Positions 55,318 to 64,000 of a stretch of DNA of 64,000 bases are shown here, piece by piece. The notes beneath the pieces were generated by a model. That model made no database searches, was not told the origin of the DNA, and saw only the letters and a list, made by a program, of their open reading frames with translations. The first letter of the stretch is position 1. Each line of letters begins with the position of its first letter. This DNA comes from Pseudomonas sp. (GTDB lineage: Bacteria; Pseudomonadota; Gammaproteobacteria; Pseudomonadales; Pseudomonadaceae), in assembly GCF_030698175.1 (NCBI RefSeq), contig NZ_JAUYNT010000020.1:124001-188000 (forward strand), in the 5' to 3' direction. The translations under genes were made by a program, and so were the position numbers.

Positions 55318-58300
55318 AGATCCTCAGCCTGCGCCTGAGAAACCTTAATTCGCTGAAAGGCGAATGGAAGATCGACTTTGCCGCCGAGCCGTTCAAAGAC
55401 AACGGCTTGTTCGCCATCACCGGCCCCACCGGCGCCGGTAAAACCACCTTGCTGGATGCCATTTGTCTGGCCCTCTATCACCGCACACCGCGCATGAGCA
55501 CGCTGTCGGCCAGCAGCAACGAGCTGCTGACCCGGCATACCAGTGATTGCCTGGCCGAGGTCGAGTTTGCGGTCAAGGATCAGCATTACCGCGCCTTCTG
55601 GAGCCAGCGCCGGGCCCGCGACAAAAGCGACGGCGCGCTGCAGGCACCCAAGGTCGAGCTGGTGCAAATCGACCCAGCAACTGGGCTTGGCCATATCCTT
55701 ACCGACAAACTGAATGAAAAGCTCAAGCTGACCGAGAGCCTCACCGGGCTGGATTTTGAGCGCTTCACCAAATCCATGCTGCTGGCCCAGGGCGGTTTCG
55801 CCGCGTTTCTGGAGGCCAACGCCAATCAGCGCGCCGAGCTGCTGGAGGAGCTGACCGGCACCGATATCTACGGGCAGATTTCCCAGCGGGTGTTCGAGCA
55901 GACCCGTGAGGTCAAAGCCGCATTGGACCAGCTGCGTGCCCGCGCCGATGGCGTTGAGCTGCTTAGCGATGAGCAGCGCAGCGAGTTGCAGGCCGAGGCG
56001 CAAAGCCTGCTGGCCGATGAGGCCGAGTTGCTCCGTCAGCAACAGCAACTGCAGCTGCAACGCCAGTGGTGCGAGGACCTGGCCAAGGCGCAAAACCAGC
56101 AACAAATAGCCCAGCACCACGAGCAGCAAGCGCTGCTGGAGTTGGCCGACGCGCAGCCACAGCTTGAGCAGTTGGCCGCCAGCGAACCGGCCAGCAAATT
56201 GCAGCCGGTGTATGCCGCCAAGCAACAGACGCAACAGGCCGTGCAGCAGTTGCAGCAGACGCTGACGCACACCGCGAGCGCCCAGCTGCAGGCCGGCGGG
56301 CAAGTCAGTCAGCGCCTCTGGCAAGCCTGTCAGTTGAGCCAGGCCTTGGCCCAGGCGCGGCAGGCCGAGTTGGTCGACTTACAGCGCCAGCGCATGCAGC
56401 TCGACGCCGAGCTGGCTGAGCAGCCGCAGCGCAGTCAGCTGGGCGAACAGTTGCGCGCCTGGGCTGGGCAGTTCGAGCAGTTGCAGCAACTGGCCGCAGA
56501 CAGCAGCAGTCACACCGCCAAGCAACAGCAGGGTCGCCAGCAGCTCGAATCCCAGGCCCGGCAGCTTGCAGAGCAAAAAATACAGCTCGTGGCGGCGCGC
56601 ACTCAGTGGCAGCAGGCGCAACAGCAGCAAGCGCTCGAACAGGCGCAGCTCGATCAGCTGCTGAGTGAGACCCAGGGCGGCAATGAGGCGGCCCTGCGCG
56701 AACAATGGCAGCGCCTGCTCAATCAAGGCCACGGCCTGGAACGGCTCGGCGAACTGGCGCTGCTGCGTCAGCAACTGGCCCAACAGGCCGCGCAGTTGCA
56801 GGACGGTTTAAACACCCAGCTCAGCCAGTTAAGCGACAAAGAACAGGCCCTGACGGCCTTGCGCAGCCAGTACAAAGACTTGGCCCAGCAGGTGCGCGAC
56901 CAGGAGCAACTGCTCAAGCAGGAGCAGCGCATTCAGGCCCTGGAGGTCTACCGAGCGCAGTTGCAGGCGGGCGCTGCCTGCCCGCTGTGCGGCTCCCATG
57001 AGCATCCGGCGATTGCCGACTATCAGGTGCTGGATGTGTCGGCCACCGAGCAGACGCTGCAAGCCAAGAGTGCCGCGCTGGAGGCGCTCAAGGAGCAGGG
57101 CGAAACCCTCAAGGCCGAGCTGGCCACCCTCACCGAACGGCTGCAGCAGCAAAGCCTGCAGCTGCAGCGCTGTGGGGATGAGCGTCAGCAGCAGGCCGAA
57201 CACTGGCAGCAGCAGTGTCAAACGCTGGGGCTGCAACTGGCCGATGCCGCCGCCTTGAGCGCCGCCAAACAACAGCAGGGCCGCGAGCAGGCCGATTTGC
57301 AGCAACGGCTGGCGCAGCTCGACAGCCGCAAGGTCGCGCTGGAAAGCGCCCGCAGCCTTTGTCAGCAGTCTGAAAAAGACTGCAGCACGGCCGAGCAACA
57401 ACAGGCGTTGCTGGATAAAGACTGGCTCAATCAGCAGCAGCAACTGAGCGAGCTGGCCGAGCGCCTGGCGCAACTGCAACAACAACACAGCCAGCAGTCT
57501 GCCGTCCTCAGTCAGGCGCTGGCCGCCCTGGGTTACAGCCTGCCGAGCGACGGCGCCAGCTGGTTGCGTGAGCGCGAGCAGGAGTGGCAGCTCTGGCAGC
57601 AACAGCAGCAGCAACTGCGTGATCTCGATGCTCGCCAGCGTGATTTTGAGCATGGCCTGCAGGCCGCCAGTCAGCTGCACGCACTCTGGCAGCAGCGTTG
57701 GACGGCCCTGAGTCAGGCCGATCTGGCTGACTTGGCTGATTTGGCGGCGGACGTTTTGGCGCAACTGTCGCTGGCGCAAGTCGAGGCCCAGTACCAGGCA
57801 GTGCAGCAGTTGGCCAGCGAACTGCTGGGTAAACAGCAAAGCCTCAGCGAGCAACTGGCGCAGGAGCAACAGACCCTCGACAGTCGCCAGCACGATTGGC
57901 TCGCCGCCTTGGCGCAAAGCCCGTTTGCCTCTGAGGCGGCCTTTGCCTCCGCGCTGTTAAGTGACGAGCAACAGAGCAGTCTGCAGAGCCTCAAGGCTCG
58001 GCTGGACAAACTGCTGACCGAAGCCCGCGCCCTTAAAGCCGCCAGCGAGCAGACCGTGGCCCAGCTGCTGGCCGCGCCGCAAACCCAGCTCAGTCGCGGC
58101 CAGTTGGATGAGCAATTGCAGCGCCTACAAAGCCTGAGTAAAACCCTCAGCGAGCGCCAAGGCGAACTGCGCGCCCAGCTACAGGGCGATGAGCTGCGCC
58201 GGCAGGGTTTGCAGCTGTTGTTTGCCGAAATCACTACCAAGCAAGCCGAGTACGACCTCTGGCAGCAACTCAACAGCCTGATCGGCTCGGCCGATGGCGC

Positions 58301-58772
58301 CAAGTACCGCAAGTTTGCCCAGGGCCTGACCCTCGATCATCTGGTCTATCTGGCCAATCAACAGCTGCAACGCCTGCACGGCCGCTATCAGTTGGCGCGG
58401 CGCAGCAGTGGCGAGTTGGAGCTGGAAGTGCTCGATACCTGGCAGGGCGACGTGGCCCGCGATTGCAAAACCCTGTCCGGTGGCGAGAGCTTTTTGGTTA
58501 GCTTGGCCCTGGCCTTGGCGCTGTCCGATCTGGTCAGCCACAAGACCAGCATCGACTCACTGTTTCTCGACGAAGGCTTTGGCACCCTGGATGGCGAAAC
58601 CCTGGAAGTGGCGCTGGATGCCCTGGATGCCTTGAACGCCAGCGGCAAGATGATCGGCGTCATCAGCCACGTTGAGGCCCTGAAGGAGCGCATCCCGGTG
58701 CAGCTGAAAGTACACAAGAGTGTCGGCCTGGGTTACAGCGCGCTGGATAAGCGTTATGCCGTGCCGAGTTAG
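55314..58772 (+). CDS. sbcC: Exonuclease subunit SbcC (SMC-like ATPase)
   Basis: 1152 residues. The Walker A motif is GPTGAGKTT near residue 38, with RF-loop QGGFAAFL further on. Two very long glutamine- and leucine-rich coiled coils flank the zinc hook CPLCGSHEH near residue 555. The C-terminus carries the signature LSGGESFLVSLALALALSD and Walker B SLFLDEGFGTLD. The unusually high glutamine content of the coiled coils explains several long open frames on the opposite strand, which are artefacts. It is coupled to sbcD by an ATGA overlap. Confidence 0.95.
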   Translation: MKILSLRLRNLNSLKGEWKIDFAAEPFKDNGLFAITGPTGAGKTTLLDAICLALYHRTPRMSTLSASSNELLTRHTSDCLAEVEFAVKDQHYRAFWSQRRARDKSDGALQAPKVELVQIDPATGLGHILTDKLNEKLKLTESLTGLDFERFTKSMLLAQGGFAAFLEANANQRAELLEELTGTDIYGQISQRVFEQTREVKAALDQLRARADGVELLSDEQRSELQAEAQSLLADEAELLRQQQQLQLQRQWCEDLAKAQNQQQIAQHHEQQALLELADAQPQLEQLAASEPASKLQPVYAAKQQTQQAVQQLQQTLTHTASAQLQAGGQVSQRLWQACQLSQALAQARQAELVDLQRQRMQLDAELAEQPQRSQLGEQLRAWAGQFEQLQQLAADSSSHTAKQQQGRQQLESQARQLAEQKIQLVAARTQWQQAQQQQALEQAQLDQLLSETQGGNEAALREQWQRLLNQGHGLERLGELALLRQQLAQQAAQLQDGLNTQLSQLSDKEQALTALRSQYKDLAQQVRDQEQLLKQEQRIQALEVYRAQLQAGAACPLCGSHEHPAIADYQVLDVSATEQTLQAKSAALEALKEQGETLKAELATLTERLQQQSLQLQRCGDERQQQAEHWQQQCQTLGLQLADAAALSAAKQQQGREQADLQQRLAQLDSRKVALESARSLCQQSEKDCSTAEQQQALLDKDWLNQQQQLSELAERLAQLQQQHSQQSAVLSQALAALGYSLPSDGASWLREREQEWQLWQQQQQQLRDLDARQRDFEHGLQAASQLHALWQQRWTALSQADLADLADLAADVLAQLSLAQVEAQYQAVQQLASELLGKQQSLSEQLAQEQQTLDSRQHDWLAALAQSPFASEAAFASALLSDEQQSSLQSLKARLDKLLTEARALKAASEQTVAQLLAAPQTQLSRGQLDEQLQRLQSLSKTLSERQGELRAQLQGDELRRQGLQLLFAEITTKQAEYDLWQQLNSLIGSADGAKYRKFAQGLTLDHLVYLANQQLQRLHGRYQLARRSSGELELEVLDTWQGDVARDCKTLSGGESFLVSLALALALSDLVSHKTSIDSLFLDEGFGTLDGETLEVALDALDALNASGKMIGVISHVEALKERIPVQLKVHKSVGLGYSALDKRYAVPS

Positions 58773-58939
58773 GTGCGAGCGGTGGAATGAGCTTGCGGCA
58801 CTGCCGTCTGGTCGTTCAAGTCGGGATTTTCTGCGCCTTTGGGTGTATAAATCCCGCCGTTGCTTAAGGGGTATTCCCCCGGATTTTATTTGAATCTGCT
58901 TCAGTCCATACAGCAGGTTCCCAGTCTCGAGGAGTGATC

Positions 58940-59644
58940 ATGGGCGCACAGTGGAAAGTTAAGGGTAGAGAAGCCGCCGCCAATACCCGCGGCAAAGTGT
59001 TCGGCAAACTGGCCAAAGAAATCGCCATCGCCGCCCGCGCCGGCGCCGATATCGACATGAATCCGCGTCTGCGTTTGGTGGTCGAGCAAGCCAAAAAAGC
59101 CTCGATGCCCAAGGAAACCCTGGAGCGCGCGATCAAAAAAGGCGCCGGTCTGCTCGGCGACACCGTGCATTACGAGCACCTGACCTACGAAGGTTTTGCC
59201 CCGCACCGGGTGCCGGTGATCATTGAGTGCCTGACCGACAACACCAACCGTACCGTGGCGGAAATCCGCGTGCTGTTTCGCAAGGGCCAGCTCGGCGCTT
59301 CCGGTTCGGTGGCCTGGGATTTCGACTATCTGGGCATGATCGAGGCCACGCCTGCCAGCGGTGACGCCGACCCTGAACTGGCCGCCATCGAAGCCGGCGC
59401 CCAAGACTTTGAGCCGGGCGACGAAGAGGGCAGTACGCTGTTTCTCAGCGAGCCTACCGATATGGACCTGGTCTGCCGCGCCTTGCCGACTTATGGCTTT
59501 AACGTGGTCTCGGCCAAGCTCGGCTACCGGCCTAAAAACACCGTGACATTGAACGATTCCGAGCTGGAAGAAGTCGAAGCTTTTCTCGCCGCTCTCGACG
59601 CCCATGACGATGTGCAAAATATGTACGTCGGTTTGGCGGACTAA
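58940..59644 (+). CDS. YebC/PmpR-family regulator, YeeN-like paralogue
   Basis: 234 residues from the ATG at 58940 (GAGGAG upstream). Family features: [88 protein letters not shown] and the C-terminal [14 protein letters not shown]. Family members are transcriptional regulators, or in newer work help ribosomes pass polyproline stalls. The N-terminus differs from canonical YebC (MAGHSKWANIKHRK), so this is probably the shorter-headed paralogue rather than the ruvC-linked one. Confidence 0.88.
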   Translation: MGAQWKVKGREAAANTRGKVFGKLAKEIAIAARAGADIDMNPRLRLVVEQAKKASMPKETLERAIKKGAGLLGDTVHYEHLTYEGFAPHRVPVIIECLTDNTNRTVAEIRVLFRKGQLGASGSVAWDFDYLGMIEATPASGDADPELAAIEAGAQDFEPGDEEGSTLFLSEPTDMDLVCRALPTYGFNVVSAKLGYRPKNTVTLNDSELEEVEAFLAALDAHDDVQNMYVGLAD

Positions 59645-59784
59645 AACCGTTGCAGACTCAGCGGCAACACGCGCGGCCAAGTCCGTTCCTGGCAGCGTAA
59701 TCACTCCAGGCGTGGCCTTGGCCGCGATGCTTTTACGGGTGGCCAGGGCCGCCCGCCAGGATCATCTTGAAGGGAGTTCAGGTC

Positions 59785-60822
59785 ATGACACTGCAGCAGT
59801 TATTGGGCATCGAGTTGCCTATCATCCAGGCGCCGATGGCTGGCGTGCAGGACCATCGTCTGGCCGTAGCGGTCAGCAATGCCGGTGGGCTGGGTTCGCT
59901 GCCGGCGGCCATGCTCAGCCTGGAGGCGCTGCGCAGTGAACTCATCGCCCTCCAGGCGCAGACCGACAAGCCGTTTAACGTCAACTTCTTCTGCCATAGC
60001 CCGCCCGTGCCTGATGCCGCGCGCGAGGCTGGCTGGCGCGCCGCCTTGGCGCCTTATTATGCAGAGCTGGGGCTGGACGCCGCGCAGATTCCCAACGGCC
60101 CCGGCCGTGCGCCCTTTAGCGCCGCGGCCGCCGAGCTGTTGGCCGAGTTTCGTCCGGCAGTGCTGAGCTTTCACTTTGGCTTACCGTCCTCTGAGTTGCT
60201 GGCCCAGGTGCGCAGTTGGGGCAGCAAGGTGATCGCCTCGGCCACCACGGTTGCCGAAGCCTTGTGGCTGGAGACCCAGGGGGTGGATGCGATCATCGCC
60301 CAGGGTTTGGAAGCCGGCGGCCATCGTGGGCATTTCCTGTCCATGGACTTAACCGAGCAAGCCGGCACCTTCGCCCTGTTGCCGCGCATTGTGCATACGG
60401 TACGGGTGCCGGTAATTGCCGCCGGCGGGATTGTCGATGCGCAAGGGGTCGCGGCCGCCATGGCCTTGGGCGCGGTGGGGGTGCAAGTCGGCACGGCTTA
60501 TCTGCTTTGCCCGGAGGCCACCACCAGCGCCGTACACCGCGCCGCGCTGCAAAGCCCAGATGCCAGTCACACAGCCTTGACCACCTTATTTAGTGGTCGC
60601 CCGGCCCGCGGCATCGTCAACCGGGTGATGCGTGAACTCGGCCCGCTTAGCGCCATGTCCCCTGAATTCCCCCTGGCCACCAGTGCCATCGCGCCGCTAC
60701 GGGCCAAGGCCGAAAGCCAAGGCAGCGGCGACTTCTCCCCGCTCTGGTGCGGGCAGAATGCCAGTGGTTGCAAGGTAATTGGAGCGGCGCAGTTGACGCG
60801 GGAATTGGCGGCTGGGTTTTAA
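59785..60822 (+). CDS. Nitronate monooxygenase / 2-nitropropane dioxygenase-like
   Basis: 345 residues from the ATG at 59785. A TIM barrel with FMN-binding segments of the family: PIIQAPMAGVQ at the start, NVNFFCHSPP, VLSFHFGLPS, IIAQGLEAGGHRGHF with the catalytic histidine, IPVIAAGGI-like VPVIAAGGIVDAQGVAAAMALGAVGVQVGTAYLLCPE. It oxidises alkyl nitronates or related nitro compounds with FMN and O2. The next gene begins immediately at its stop codon. Confidence 0.9.
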   Translation: MTLQQLLGIELPIIQAPMAGVQDHRLAVAVSNAGGLGSLPAAMLSLEALRSELIALQAQTDKPFNVNFFCHSPPVPDAAREAGWRAALAPYYAELGLDAAQIPNGPGRAPFSAAAAELLAEFRPAVLSFHFGLPSSELLAQVRSWGSKVIASATTVAEALWLETQGVDAIIAQGLEAGGHRGHFLSMDLTEQAGTFALLPRIVHTVRVPVIAAGGIVDAQGVAAAMALGAVGVQVGTAYLLCPEATTSAVHRAALQSPDASHTALTTLFSGRPARGIVNRVMRELGPLSAMSPEFPLATSAIAPLRAKAESQGSGDFSPLWCGQNASGCKVIGAAQLTRELAAGF

Positions 60823-61434
60823 GTGCAGATAGTATTGGTTCATGGCATGGGCCGAACCCCGCTTTCGATGTTGTTGCTGCGTTATCGCCTGCGCAAAGCG
60901 GGCCACAAGGTCCACCTGTTTGGTTATCTGCCAGCGTTTCAGCGGCTAGAAAGTGCGACTGAGCGGTTGTTGGGCTTGGTTGAGCGTAAGGGCGGCGGCA
61001 ATACCTTTGCGCTGGTCGGCCATTCACTGGGTTCAGTGATTATTCGCCATGCGTTACCACGGCTGAGTCAGCCGCCAGTTGCGTGTTTCTTGCTAGCGCC
61101 GCCGATGCTGGCCTGCAAGGCCGCTAAATTCTTCTCCCGGTTTTACCTGTATCGCCTGCTCACTGGCGAGATGGGCCAGTTGCTGGCCGATGATGGGTTT
61201 ATGCAGCAGTTGCCGTTACTGCAAAACACCAAAATCTACGCCGGCACGGGCGGCCCTCGCGCGGCTTGGTTACCGTTCGGCCACGGGTTAAATGACGGTA
61301 TTCTTAGCGTTGCCGAAGCGACTGGCAGTGCTACGGTAGAGGTGCTTGAAGTCCCCTCGGTGCACACGTTAATCATGAACTCCAAGCTTGTGTTTGCCGA
61401 TATGGCTCGGGTACTGAGCACGCTAGAGCAATAG
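60823..61434 (+). CDS. Small alpha/beta hydrolase
   Basis: 203 residues starting at a GTG directly after the preceding stop codon. Lipase-like features are IVLVHGMGRTPLSM near the N-terminus, the nucleophile elbow LVGHSLGSV near residue 65, and a C-terminal histidine in VPSVHTLIMNS. These resemble the RBBP9/esterase-like or PGAP1-like small hydrolases, with the substrate unknown. It has no signal peptide. Translational coupling to the monooxygenase gene seems likely. Confidence 0.82.
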   Translation: MQIVLVHGMGRTPLSMLLLRYRLRKAGHKVHLFGYLPAFQRLESATERLLGLVERKGGGNTFALVGHSLGSVIIRHALPRLSQPPVACFLLAPPMLACKAAKFFSRFYLYRLLTGEMGQLLADDGFMQQLPLLQNTKIYAGTGGPRAAWLPFGHGLNDGILSVAEATGSATVEVLEVPSVHTLIMNSKLVFADMARVLSTLEQ

Positions 61435-61489
61435 GCCCATCGGCTAAACAATCGCCCCCTGTACCCCCCCCTGATAGAGGACAGTTGCC

Positions 61490-62944
61490 ATGTTTATGGA
61501 TGACTCTGCGAAAACCCTGGCGGCGAGAATGGTGCGTGGCGAACTTAGCGCTACTGAGGTTTTGCACAGCTGCCTGCGGCGTATCGACCAGCACAATCCC
61601 GGCATCAATGCGCTGGTCACCCTCGACCAAGCTGGAGCTTTACGAGCCGCACAACAAGCCGATGCATTGGTTGGCAACGGTGATGCATCGCGCCCGCTAC
61701 ACGCCGTACCTATCACCATCAAAGACTCGTTCGAAACGGCAGGCCTGCTTACCACCAGCAGTCATCCACCCTTGCGCCACTATGTGCCCAGTGCCGATGC
61801 CACGGCGGTGGCCAGGCTGCGGGCGGCCGGGGCCATCATAGTCGGCAAAACCAACCTGCCCGAGCTGGCCGGTGATCCGCAGTGCCGCAGCCCCTTGTTC
61901 GGGGTGACCAATAATCCGTGGGATTTAACCCGCACTAGCGGCGGCAGCTCGGGCGGCAGTGCGGCGGCGGTGGCCATGGGCTTTTCTTGGCTGGATCTGG
62001 GCAGCGATATCGGCGGCTCGATTCGCATCCCTGCCGCCTACTGTGGGGTAGTCGGTTTTAAGGCCACAGAAAACCGCATCCCGCGTACTGGGCACATTCC
62101 CCATCTGCCTGGCGCGCCGCGTAGCGTTAGGCATCTGTTGTCATTCGGCCTGCTGGGCCGCAACGTCGGTGATTTGCGCCTGGGGCTGGATACAGTTGCC
62201 GGCCCAGACGGTCTTGATATTGAGGTGCCGTTAATAGTGCCAGCGTCGGTTAAGGCGCTGGAACGCCCGCTACGGGTGGCCTATTGGGATGATTTCGCCG
62301 GCTTACCGCTGTGCTCGCGCACGCGTACGGCGCTGGCGCAGACGGTCGCGCGCCTCCAGGAGCAAGGAGTCGAGGTGCAACGTTGCTGTCCGCCGGGGTT
62401 CGATATCGAGCAAGCCTGGTATGCCTACGGCATCATCGCTGGTGCCGAAATCGGCTTGGGCATGCCGGCGCTGGAACGCTATTTATTGCATGGGGCTGGC
62501 AAGCTGTTGCCGCGCTCTCAGGTGTTGGCACGGCACATGAGCAAAGGCTTGGTGTGCAACTGGCCGCGCTACAACGAGGCGTTGAATATGCGCGAGGGGC
62601 TGATCACTCAGTTGGAGCAGTTTCTCGATTCTTGGGATGTCTGGTTGTGCCCGGTGGCGCCGACCACGGCTTATCCACACCGCCCCCTAAGTAAATACGG
62701 CAAACCGCCAACGATTCTGGTTGATGAGCAGCCGCTGGCCTATTTCGATGGCACGATCAGCCTGACTAGCCCATTTTCCCTGACGGGGAGTCCGGTGGTG
62801 TCTCTACCTGTGGCCGTGGTTGAGGGGCTGCCAGTTGGCTTGCAGCTGATCGGTAAGCGTTGGTGCGATGAGGCCTTGCTGGCATGCTGCGAGCGGATCG
62901 AGCAATTGCTCGGTGGTTATCGCCGGCCACCGCTGCTCGGGTAG
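61490..62944 (+). CDS. Amidase-signature enzyme
   Basis: 484 residues, normal for the family. The Ser-cisSer-Lys machinery is visible: the lysine in VPITIKDSFETAG near residue 82, and the signature TRTSGGSSGGSAAAVAMGF followed by LGSDIGGSIRIPAAYCGVVG, carrying both serines, near residues 147-180. It hydrolyses a carboxamide; the substrate cannot be inferred. GAGGA precedes the first ATG, and a second ATG is two codons later. It is not a GatA, since gatB/gatC are absent. Confidence 0.9.
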   Translation: MFMDDSAKTLAARMVRGELSATEVLHSCLRRIDQHNPGINALVTLDQAGALRAAQQADALVGNGDASRPLHAVPITIKDSFETAGLLTTSSHPPLRHYVPSADATAVARLRAAGAIIVGKTNLPELAGDPQCRSPLFGVTNNPWDLTRTSGGSSGGSAAAVAMGFSWLDLGSDIGGSIRIPAAYCGVVGFKATENRIPRTGHIPHLPGAPRSVRHLLSFGLLGRNVGDLRLGLDTVAGPDGLDIEVPLIVPASVKALERPLRVAYWDDFAGLPLCSRTRTALAQTVARLQEQGVEVQRCCPPGFDIEQAWYAYGIIAGAEIGLGMPALERYLLHGAGKLLPRSQVLARHMSKGLVCNWPRYNEALNMREGLITQLEQFLDSWDVWLCPVAPTTAYPHRPLSKYGKPPTILVDEQPLAYFDGTISLTSPFSLTGSPVVSLPVAVVEGLPVGLQLIGKRWCDEALLACCERIEQLLGGYRRPPLLG

Positions 62945-62997
62945 TAAGCTAGTCTGGGCACACAATGGTGGGGCGGGTTTGACCTTTTACGCAGAGC

Positions 62998-63025
62998 AAA
63001 AAAAAACCGGCAATGCCGGTTTTTT
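62998..63025. terminator. Bidirectional Rho-independent terminator
   Basis: AAAAAACCGGC and GCCGGTTTTTT form an 11-bp stem with a 3-nt loop, with T-runs on both strands. It serves the amidase gene on the plus strand and the possible short peptide gene on the minus strand. Confidence 0.9.
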
Positions 63026-63043
63026 CGTTCTTGCACTGCAAGG

Positions 63044-63127
63044 TCAGTCACGTCGCTTGCGGTCATTTTCAGACACTGGTGCGGTAAAAGAGAGACCGAG
63101 AAGGGCGAAGAAGCCGAAGAGTTTCAT
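63044..63127 (-). CDS. Possible 27-residue peptide
   Basis: A short minus-strand frame encodes a peptide that starts MKLFGFFALLGLSFTAP and ends in a charged tail SENDRKRRD. The hydrophobic N-terminus looks like a membrane segment. GGACT lies four bases before the ATG, and the terminator at 62998-63025 follows 19 bases after the stop, which suggests a real small transcript. No homologue comes to mind with certainty. Confidence 0.4.
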   Translation of the reverse strand: MKLFGFFALLGLSFTAPVSENDRKRRD

Positions 63128-63455
63128 TTTTAGTCCATTGGTTGGCTGGTGGTCACTGGATGATTCCGGCGACCGGGATGTAACAGATCAGCAGCGGTGA
63201 ATTGCTGCTGTGTTACCTATGGTACCAGCTTGTCAGGCAATAAAATGCGCCGCCTGTTAAATATTTGCTACATTTTGAGGCGATTTTCAGCTTTGAAATG
63301 TTTCTATTTGAGTTTTTGCTCTTGGTTAGTGCGATTTTAATCTGACTTTGTTACCGGGTAACACTTTGCTGGTTGGCTGCTAGCTGTTCTACGTCCGTTA
63401 CTTTGTGTAGGGTTTTCAGGGGGATGGCGGTTGTTGTTCAGTAAACCTGGATGCC

Positions 63456-64000
63456 TTAGCCGTTCAAATTACTGCGCAAGATCATCCATTTCGGCATGCT
63501 CCAGTGCCAGTAGATCGCCAGTGACCTGAATACAAAGGTAAAGGCCACACCACCGAGGGTCGCCAGTGCGGTTTTGCCGCTGAGAGTGAGCAGGGCGATA
63601 TAAAAGATGCTGCCGGTGATGATGGTGGTGGCGTAGATGTCGCGGCTCAGCAGCAGATTCGGCCGTTGCGCCAAGACGTCGCGGATCAGCCCGCCGCCGA
63701 TCCCGGTGATGGTGGCCATGACCACCGCCACCGGCGCGGAGAAATTCAGCGCCAGGGCCTTGTCGATCGATTGCACGCCAAACAGGGCAATGCCGAAGGC
63801 GTCGAGGTAGAGAATCAGCGCCCAGACGCTTTCGTCGCGTAAATGCCGCTCGAGGTAAAACGCCAGGATGGATGCGGCAATGGCGATCCACACGTAGTTG
63901 AAGTCGATCACCCAGAACACCTCGGTGCTCATTAGCAAGTCGCGCAGGGTGCCGCCGCCGACGGCGGTAATCACGCCGAGGAAGGTCAGGCTGACGATGT
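63456..64000 (-). CDS. TRIC/UPF0126-type membrane protein (cut by window edge)
   Basis: The C-terminal ~181 residues of a membrane protein that continues beyond the right edge. Two repeats of the YicG/UPF0126 (TRIC-like) family are visible: TAVGGGTLRDLL with DFNYVWIAIAASI, and GIGGGLIRDVLAQRPNLLLSRDIYATTIITGSIFYI. The paired GGGxxRD motifs and six or so helices mark the family, whose archaeal and bacterial members form trimeric cation channels. The full length is usually about 205 residues, so little is missing at the N-terminus. Confidence 0.9.
   Translation of the reverse strand, partial: IVSLTFLGVITAVGGGTLRDLLMSTEVFWVIDFNYVWIAIAASILAFYLERHLRDESVWALILYLDAFGIALFGVQSIDKALALNFSAPVAVVMATITGIGGGLIRDVLAQRPNLLLSRDIYATTIITGSIFYIALLTLSGKTALATLGGVAFTFVFRSLAIYWHWSMPKWMILRSNLNG

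Larger units (their letters stand above)
62945..63455. other. 511-base region between the amidase and the membrane protein gene
   Basis: It holds a bidirectional terminator (62998-63025) and a possible 27-residue peptide (63044-63127). From about 63130 to 63455 the sequence is AT-rich, and I see no gene or RNA in it. Confidence 0.45.

Noticed and set aside
55089..57917. Very long open frames on the minus strand across sbcD/sbcC (up to 411 residues)
   Set aside because: They are Leu/Gln-rich mirror images of the glutamine-rich coiled coils of SbcC, without signal, motif or ribosome binding site.

Overview
The window is a chromosomal segment of a Pseudomonas-type gammaproteobacterium. The main evidence is a complete, collinear twelve-gene alginate operon on the minus strand (algD-alg8-alg44-algK-algE-algG-algX-algL-algI-algJ-algF-algA, read from 20802 down to 4282). 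Pseudomonas-like polB, moaC/D/E, rhlB-like, aapJQMP and sbcDC genes, REP-type palindromes and generally GC-rich coding agree with this.

Left flank (1-4140): the 5' end of polB leaves the window. It is followed by a small unknown protein, a secreted cupin, a HigBA-like toxin-antitoxin pair whose toxin looks frameshifted, a small membrane protein and a short-chain dehydrogenase.

Alginate block (4233-21185): algD is preceded by a good match to an AlgU (sigma-22) promoter and a leader of about 350 nt that can form a 67-nt hairpin. AlgA and AlgD make the precursor GDP-mannuronate. Alg8 and Alg44 polymerise under c-di-GMP control. AlgK, AlgX, AlgG and AlgL form the periplasmic scaffold, modification and clean-up machinery. 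AlgI, AlgJ, AlgF and AlgX acetylate, and AlgE exports. A terminator follows algA. Palindromic elements sit in the algL-algI and algF-algA gaps.

Middle (21569-50973): peroxide-stress protein YaaA, a YfaP/TPR protein, a polysaccharide deacetylase with a tandemly duplicated 3' end, PhoH, a small lipoprotein, molybdopterin genes, a DEAD-box helicase, a dipeptidase, a cNMP-GGDEF protein, an esterase, the AapJQMP amino-acid transporter with a Crc/Hfq-type motif before aapJ, asparaginase-like, GIY-YIG and GST genes, a collapsed CHASE-kinase-receiver gene next to an intact REC-PAS-GGDEF-EAL protein, an orphan CheW, M48 protease plus LemA, NdpA and a TAXI-type binding protein. Two MITE-like elements (32166-32480, 39308-39476) and an IS4-type transposase remnant interrupt this region.

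Right part (51063-64000): an AT-rich type II restriction-modification island of about 3 kb holds a C5 methyltransferase and a convergent HTH-restriction-endonuclease-like fusion. It lies exactly between two perfect 36-bp direct repeats, the second of which carries the ribosome binding region of sbcD. It is the strongest candidate for something unusual here. After it come sbcD-sbcC, a YebC-family regulator, nitronate monooxygenase, a hydrolase, an amidase, a possible 27-residue peptide and a TRIC-type membrane protein cut by the window end.
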